Assembly (NCBI RefSeq): GCF_036370855.1
Contig: NC_088113.1
Location: 16,202,501 to 16,266,500, forward strand
Source: Dromaius novaehollandiae
Taxonomy: Eukaryota; Chordata; Aves; Casuariiformes; Dromaiidae
Reading direction: 5' to 3'
Length of the DNA: 64,000 nucleotides
The notes beneath the pieces were generated by a model. The model saw only the letters and a program-made list of their open reading frames with translations, ran no database searches and was not told the DNA's origin. The translations under genes and the position numbers were made by a program. Each line of letters begins with the position of its first letter. Position 1 is the stretch's first letter. Below, in pieces: positions 58,301 to 64,000 of this stretch.

Positions 58301-61300
58301 TTAGGCTGTGTGTTCTGGCAGCGTGCAGAGCAGCCAGAGACTCAGTCACAGAGAGGTGGTCCCTGAGCTCTGTCTACATACCACCTAGCAGATGGCACGG
58401 ATCCTTGCAGGGTGCCTGTACTGTTATCTAGGGTCAGAGTAATTTTTTTCTTTTTGAAATTTTCTGCATGCAAACAGCTAGAGAGGAAAATACGTATTTT
58501 TCCAGGTGTTTTAAATTTCCTTAATATACTGGGACAATTCTGATCATGGTCTTGCTACTGATGAAAACTTTTGATATGCCAAAGTGCAGAAACAAAAGGC
58601 TGTAGGAAAAATTCTATATACAGCAGAAAGGAGGAAAAAAAAAATTAAAAGCACTTGAATACAGATATCAGAAAGACATTACCATACGAGAGGACGTGTG
58701 CGCTTCTTCTGAAATCCTACTAAGTTCTTGGCCACGGTGGTGATGCATGGCAGTGAGTTCTGCAGGTAACCGCATGTAAATAGACGTGTGAAAATCTTGC
58801 CTTATCAGTGTCATGCCATTGCTGTTCCTCTTAATGGAACATTTCCTTGTTCTTATGTTGTAAAGAAATGGAAAGTGAAAACTTGGATCCCTGTCTCATA
58901 TTGTGTGTACCTCTTATCTTCCTATATTTGCTTCATCTGTGAAATAAAGCAATCCTTTTTTAAAGGAAGTCTGTGCATATCACTTGATCAGTTTCCTCTT
59001 AGCACGTTCTATACCAATTTTGAGACATTTTGGCTGTAGCTAAAGTGATTAAAAATGTGATACATACATAATGTTGTGTATATGATGAAGTATATAAATA
59101 CACTGTATCTACATGTATTATGCATATGTTATAATATTCAAGTTGCAAATGATCCTTTCTGTTTTTCTCATTGGCTACTACTGACCATTTAGCAAAAGTT
59201 TTGACTGAACTGCAAGAACAGAATTTAAAGATCTTTTTTCTTCTGAATTAGTTTAAGAAATGACAGCATTAATGATGTATGTGCATTTGAAGAATCATTT
59301 GGCTATACTGTGTTCTGCTCAATGTAGCACAATAATTTTAGTCTTTCAGGGGTGTTTTGCTAAAGCTCAGATGGGAAGTAAGTGCTTTGCTCTCCAGAGG
59401 TGGTGGCTGACTTGCTGTAGCTCCTTTGGGGTCAGTCCTACATCGTAAGTCTAGGCTCTAACTCTGCTGTTTCTTAGAAAGTTGTAAAGCTTTTCGTAGG
59501 CACATGTTTCCGGTGAGCCTTGCTTGGCTTTCTCATCAGTGCAAATTAAAATTGCTTCAGAACCACTTCTTTACTGTAAGTATCCTCTCTTTTTGTCAAG
59601 CCAAAAATAGCAGAGTATCCCAGGGATTAGGCTGTCTTCCAGGATCCTCCCTGTTGACATCCTCTGTTTAGGATGAGCTGAAAGGGTGCTGCTCAGAGGA
59701 CTGCTCCCTCCTTTACTGGTGCTTCAAGTGATGAAAGAGGTTGTGAGACACTGCAGCAACTAGACTCGCACCTGTTAGCTGAGGAAGTGAGGAGCATCTA
59801 TAGCTTTAATTTCAGTGGAAAGGCTTAAATTGCATTGCATTAAATCTGCCTGCTTGGTATCCATTCAGAAAGTATAGTTTTCTTCTGAGGAAAGCATGGT
59901 GAGCAGAAAGATAACCAGGAGGTTATTGTTATGTTGAGCTTTTAATATTACTTTGCACTGTGGGAGAAAAGTCTCAGGCATCAAAGCAAGACAAACGCTT
60001 TGTCAGTCTCTTCTGCCTCTCATTTTGCTTAGGTGAATTTGACAGGAACACTAACAACTGTGCATTCCCATTGCTTACTGCTGCTGAGTTTATAAACTCT
60101 GCTGCCTTCTTGGTGGAGATCACAAACCGTTCCATGTGGCCTGTAGCACAAAGAGCCTGTATTGGAAGCCAGCAGCTGTCTTACATGTTTGTCCCTGATC
60201 ATGACTGCTCTGTGGCAGCGCCCTTAGAGCTGCTCTGTCCCCCTGGGGTGACCAGGGCAGCAGAGCCTTGCTGTGCCTGTTCACCAGCGCCGGCTGGGGA
60301 AAAGCCTGCTGTGGAAGTGAGAAAGAACGCTTTAAAGGCTCTGTCCTCTTTCTCAGTGAAACTCTCTTCATGAATCACACTGCAACCTCTTCCTCTTCCC
60401 CTCCCCATCCCCACCAAACAAAACTTTTAGTTCGTGGGCTGTATTTGTTTGTTTTTGCATTTTTCTTGGTTGCTTATGTTACAGATATCGGTTCTCAGGA
60501 TCCTGAGTTAGCCGGGAGATTCCTTGGAGTGCTGAGGGATTTGTGGGACTTGGACTTTACAAGAGAAGGAAACAAAGCCACGGAGGAAGAAGGGGAATGC
60601 AATTGTGATCTGAAAATCTGCATTCAGATTTTGTTTGTTTATTTTTATAAATACCAGTTTAAACTCTCTGTATGGAAGAAAAATAGTGCATGAAATACTC
60701 TCTTAATGCTTTTCCCTGCCTTCTCTCCACACAGGAAATTCACGATTTGATAGACCTGATTTTTCCCTGGTGACTGAAAAACATAAAGCAAATATCTTTT
60801 AGACTTTAAATGCTGAAAGGTCTTTTCTCTTCCAAATCTGATTCCTTAACACTACTCATGCTCTTCTCATTTCTCTCATTTCTTTCAGCTTCTGTAAAGT
60901 TTGGGTCACTTACCTGTTGCACTTCATGTTTTTAGGTAGTGAGTGCTGCAGGATTTGATTTGCAGATATTTCGGAAGAATATTTATTTGTTTTTAAAAAC
61001 AAATGTTCACGAGGAAACTCATTCTAGTCTGTTTCCCCAAAACAAAATCTGCAATAATGTGCGCTGCTATTGGAAAGTCAGAAGCAATTTGCAAAGGCCT
61101 GTTTCATTAGTAAATAGATGGAATCAGTGAAACTTCTTTCTTGGACTTTGACTCAAACTAAGAGTTTCAGTCTTGCAAACAGAAAAGCAGTCCCAATGAT
61201 TTCAATGGGATTATTCATGTGAGTAAGGGCACAGTCAGCCATCCCCTTTCTGAGCTCACTGGAACAGTGTGAGTGAGGGCTCTCATCTGTGCATTGCCAT

Positions 61301-64000
61301 CCCTCAGACAGGGGTGACGGCACTAAATCCCCCAGCCAAGGCATAGCAATAGATTATGAAATCATTCTTAATCCACTTCAGTACAGAATCAGCCAATTTA
61401 GCCTAAGTATCACTGATCTGGCCCAAATTGTAGTTTTACTGTATGGGGGAGTTTAATAAAATGTTGTTTCAAACTTCTTCTGCCATTTGATAATTCTGGT
61501 TTGGAAGGTTTGAGAATCTTGCTTCTAGTAGAGGTTTAAGCAAAAACTAAATATTGCAAAGAGATATTTCTGATTCAGGCTTATTTTGGGAGGGGGATGA
61601 GGAAAGGCCTGATAAGTTATGCACTTTACCGCATGTAGTTAAAAATATTATTTGGAATATAAACTTCCTTGTCTGAAGACCAGCTTTATGCACTAAGTCA
61701 AACAGCACAAAAAGCAGTTCTCCTCCTGGCCTCCATAAGTATACCTTAATGCTGCTGAATCCTGGAAATTATGCAGGGCATGCTTTTTAAATGTTGATTT
61801 TGACTTCTTGCCTGGGACCAAGTGTAAAGTCTTTCCAAGGAAATACTTAGAAGACTTGCATTGGAACCCGAAAGCTGCTGCCAAACCTTAGTTTTAGAAA
61901 GGGAGTAGGGGGCAATCTGGACTGTTAAAAACTTCCAGTTGTTTGTAATTAAATCTACTTCTTCTGAGCATAATAAACATATACTTAGAAAAAGATCATT
62001 TTACATAATACTTACGTGGTTTACTGCTGCTCTTCAGCTGCTAAAAATTAAGCAAAAGGGCTGCTATTTTAGTCTGGAAAGGTTACTGGAAGCTGGGAAG
62101 CCAGGAATGATGCAACTGTGCCACCAATGTGACATGCATCCACTTTATCCAGCAGTGATACGCAAATCAAGTTGGCAAATCCTCTTTTCATCTTGAATTG
62201 TCTTTTTGACCTGACTAGCTGAAATTTGTTTTGAACTGAAAGGGATGGGAATGGAGAGCAGATAAAATATCCCAAACACCCATCCCCCCCTAGCCAGCAG
62301 TAGAACAACTCTGTACCTTTGGTGGATGCTATGGGATTGCAGGAACATCCCAGCTGGATTGCTTGCTTCTCTGAGGACTGATGGGAGACAGGACCACTAA
62401 ATCCCCACAGCTCCCCTCACCTTCAGTTTGGTCTGCTACAGTTTATTCAAGACGTTTAAGTCCACTGCTTGCTTTCATCTGGAGGTCTAGAAGCATGGGA
62501 TGAAAATACCAGCAGCTCTTGCTGACAGCTGTTTCTCATCCTCATTGCCATTCATGAGTTGCTCCTTGGGTTGAAATAACTGGCAGAACTGGCAGAAAAC
62601 TCAGCACAGATAACACCTTGCTAGGTGCTATGTTAGTGATCAAAAAGGACAAAGTTTGAGTGAGATGCTGTACCCCCTTGTGCAGAGGTGGAATGCCATC
62701 AGGTTGAGGTAATGTGACAGATTTGCAATGTGTCTGCTTACGTCCTAGAGAAATGAGTCAATTCAGACTCCAGAGCTGTTGGTCTCTTGTCTTCTGCCAG
62801 CACCAAAGTTGCATCCAATTTTGTTGTTATTGTTACTTAATGCCAAAGATCAACTTCCTTTTGTATGTTTGCATTTGTTACGGCCACAAAAGTGTCACTG
62901 CATCTTCCAGTGTGGGGCCATTCATTTTGCCAAACTTGCAACAAAAGTTTTCAACTGCCAAAAAAATCCCTGATTTTCACAGTTAATTAAGTTGTCTGTA
63001 GAATGAGATCTTCTCCTATTTTTCTTTGTATGTATACCATTTGTCACCTGCACAAACACACAGCCCTCACCAGGAGCTCAAATGAGAGGGCAGAAGGCAA
63101 CCCCCTCCCATGATGGACAAAAATTTTCAGACCTTTGCCCAGACTGTGTGAATGATCTACCTTAGACCTTTTGCAATTGGCAGTACTAGCTGGGGAGGAG
63201 ACCGAAGGTGACTTCTATGTGCCTGAGAACCATCTGTCGGGGCCGGGGGGGGAATAGCATTTTGTTTTAACTGTTGCCACTCTGCCAGTACTGCTCCGAT
63301 TCCCATTCTAGTGGCAAAGGGCAAGAATCCTGCTTTGCTGCAGAATGCACTGGAGACCAAGCATGAGCTTATCGAAGGGGTAGATTTTGCATTTACTCTT
63401 GGTGAGCGAGGGAATCTTTTCTAGGATGGTTTGAAGAAATTGTCAGTCATTACCAAGTAAGTTGCAGGAGCAATGACTTTCAGAGCTATTAAACAATAGC
63501 TGTAAGGTGTGGAAAGAGCTGAGAGGAATTACCTAATGAGTGACATAAGCTCTATGGAGCAGATTTGTTAGCATTTGAGATGAAAATCCCTGTTGCTTGC
63601 TGAGATTATCCCCCAACATATGGTAGGGAATGTAACAGAGATGTGGGATTAGCTGCTAATGATTTAGACACCTCTTGAAAACGTATTTGTAGTAGCCCTG
63701 GATTACTGTGTTCCATTTAATTCAGCTGCAATCTAGATTACCACACTGAGTCTGTAGTGAAGTATTATTGTGGTATCTTCATTTTTCATTGATCTTGCCC
63801 AGCACAGACCACCTCTTTCTTAGGATTACTGTTGGAGTAATTTCATATGAAATAGGAATTGAGAATTCAGGAAACTGGAATAAGCATGGTGACTGCAGAC
63901 ACCTTTAGCTAAGAGACAGGGAGGCAACCTGGGGAATTGCAGTTGTCTCTGCAGGCAATCCAGTCTGTATCCATTTGGGCCACAATACTACTCTGCCACC

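Larger units (their letters stand above)
46505..64000 (+). other. GNAL: First intron of GNAL; no further coding exon recognised
   Basis: The donor at 46505 opens an intron that I cannot close within the window. I looked for the P-loop exon (GAGESGKST.VKQM) and for the alternative short first exon (MGCLGNS) and saw neither. There is no second CpG island. The sequence is ordinary unique DNA with simple repeats: AT-rich at 50388-50450, poly-T at 51021-51040 and 53287-53308, C runs at 55378-55398, and ccca/caca repeats at 55561-55588. The open frames on both strands lack coding features. Confidence 0.75.

Noticed and set aside
59960-60693. Overlapping plus-strand frames of about 140 codons near 60 kb
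   Set aside because: No conserved motif, no coding-like flanking splice pattern, and they lie in the presumed GNAL intron.
1-64000. CRISPR arrays, tRNA or rRNA genes, bacterial operons
   Set aside because: No regularly spaced repeats, no intact tRNA cloverleaf (only the degenerate MIR head) and no rRNA-like sequence were seen. The exon-intron structure marks this as vertebrate DNA.

Overview
This window looks like vertebrate nuclear DNA, most likely from a bird or another sauropsid. No operons or bacterial genes are seen. Coding sequence occurs as short exons with GT/AG introns, two CpG-rich promoters stand out, and the interspersed repeats I can see are old MIR/CORE-SINE relics plus one CR1-like scrap. 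The species call rests on this sparse repeat content, the compact introns and remembered gene order (PIEZO2 and GNAL are neighbours on human 18p11). It is an inference.

Region 1 (about 3.9-31.3 kb, minus strand) holds the main discovery, a multi-exon PIEZO-family mechanosensitive channel gene. At least 29 exons can be recognised from exon 2 (about 31.2 kb) down to the last peripheral helices and start of the anchor region (about 3.9 kb). Intron phases agree across almost every junction. The sequence is closest to PIEZO2 but differs at residues conserved between PIEZO1 and PIEZO2. It carries four in-frame stops, at least four frameshifts, at least six splice sites that are not GT/AG, and a missing block of N-terminal exons. 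It therefore reads as a dead PIEZO2-like gene that kept its introns, probably a relic of an extra PIEZO paralogue beside PIEZO2. The pore and cap exons were not found between position 1 and 3.9 kb.

Region 2 (31.3-45.2 kb) has no protein-coding gene that I recognise. It contains a MIR relic, a CR1-like scrap, a small CpG island at about 39.7 kb, and a few exon-like stretches with good splice sites at 43.4-44.1 kb.

Region 3 (45.2-46.85 kb, plus strand) starts with a relic of a non-LTR retrotransposon of the kind that carries a CCHC zinc knuckle and a restriction-like endonuclease. It is followed directly by a strong CpG island and the first coding exon of GNAL (long, XL-type isoform).

Region 4 (46.5-64 kb) reads as the first intron of GNAL. 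No further coding exon was recognised. The living gene here, GNAL, encodes the G-protein alpha subunit that couples receptors to adenylyl cyclase. The dead gene and GNAL are arranged head to head, with about 15 kb between the most 5' PIEZO exon found and GNAL exon 1.
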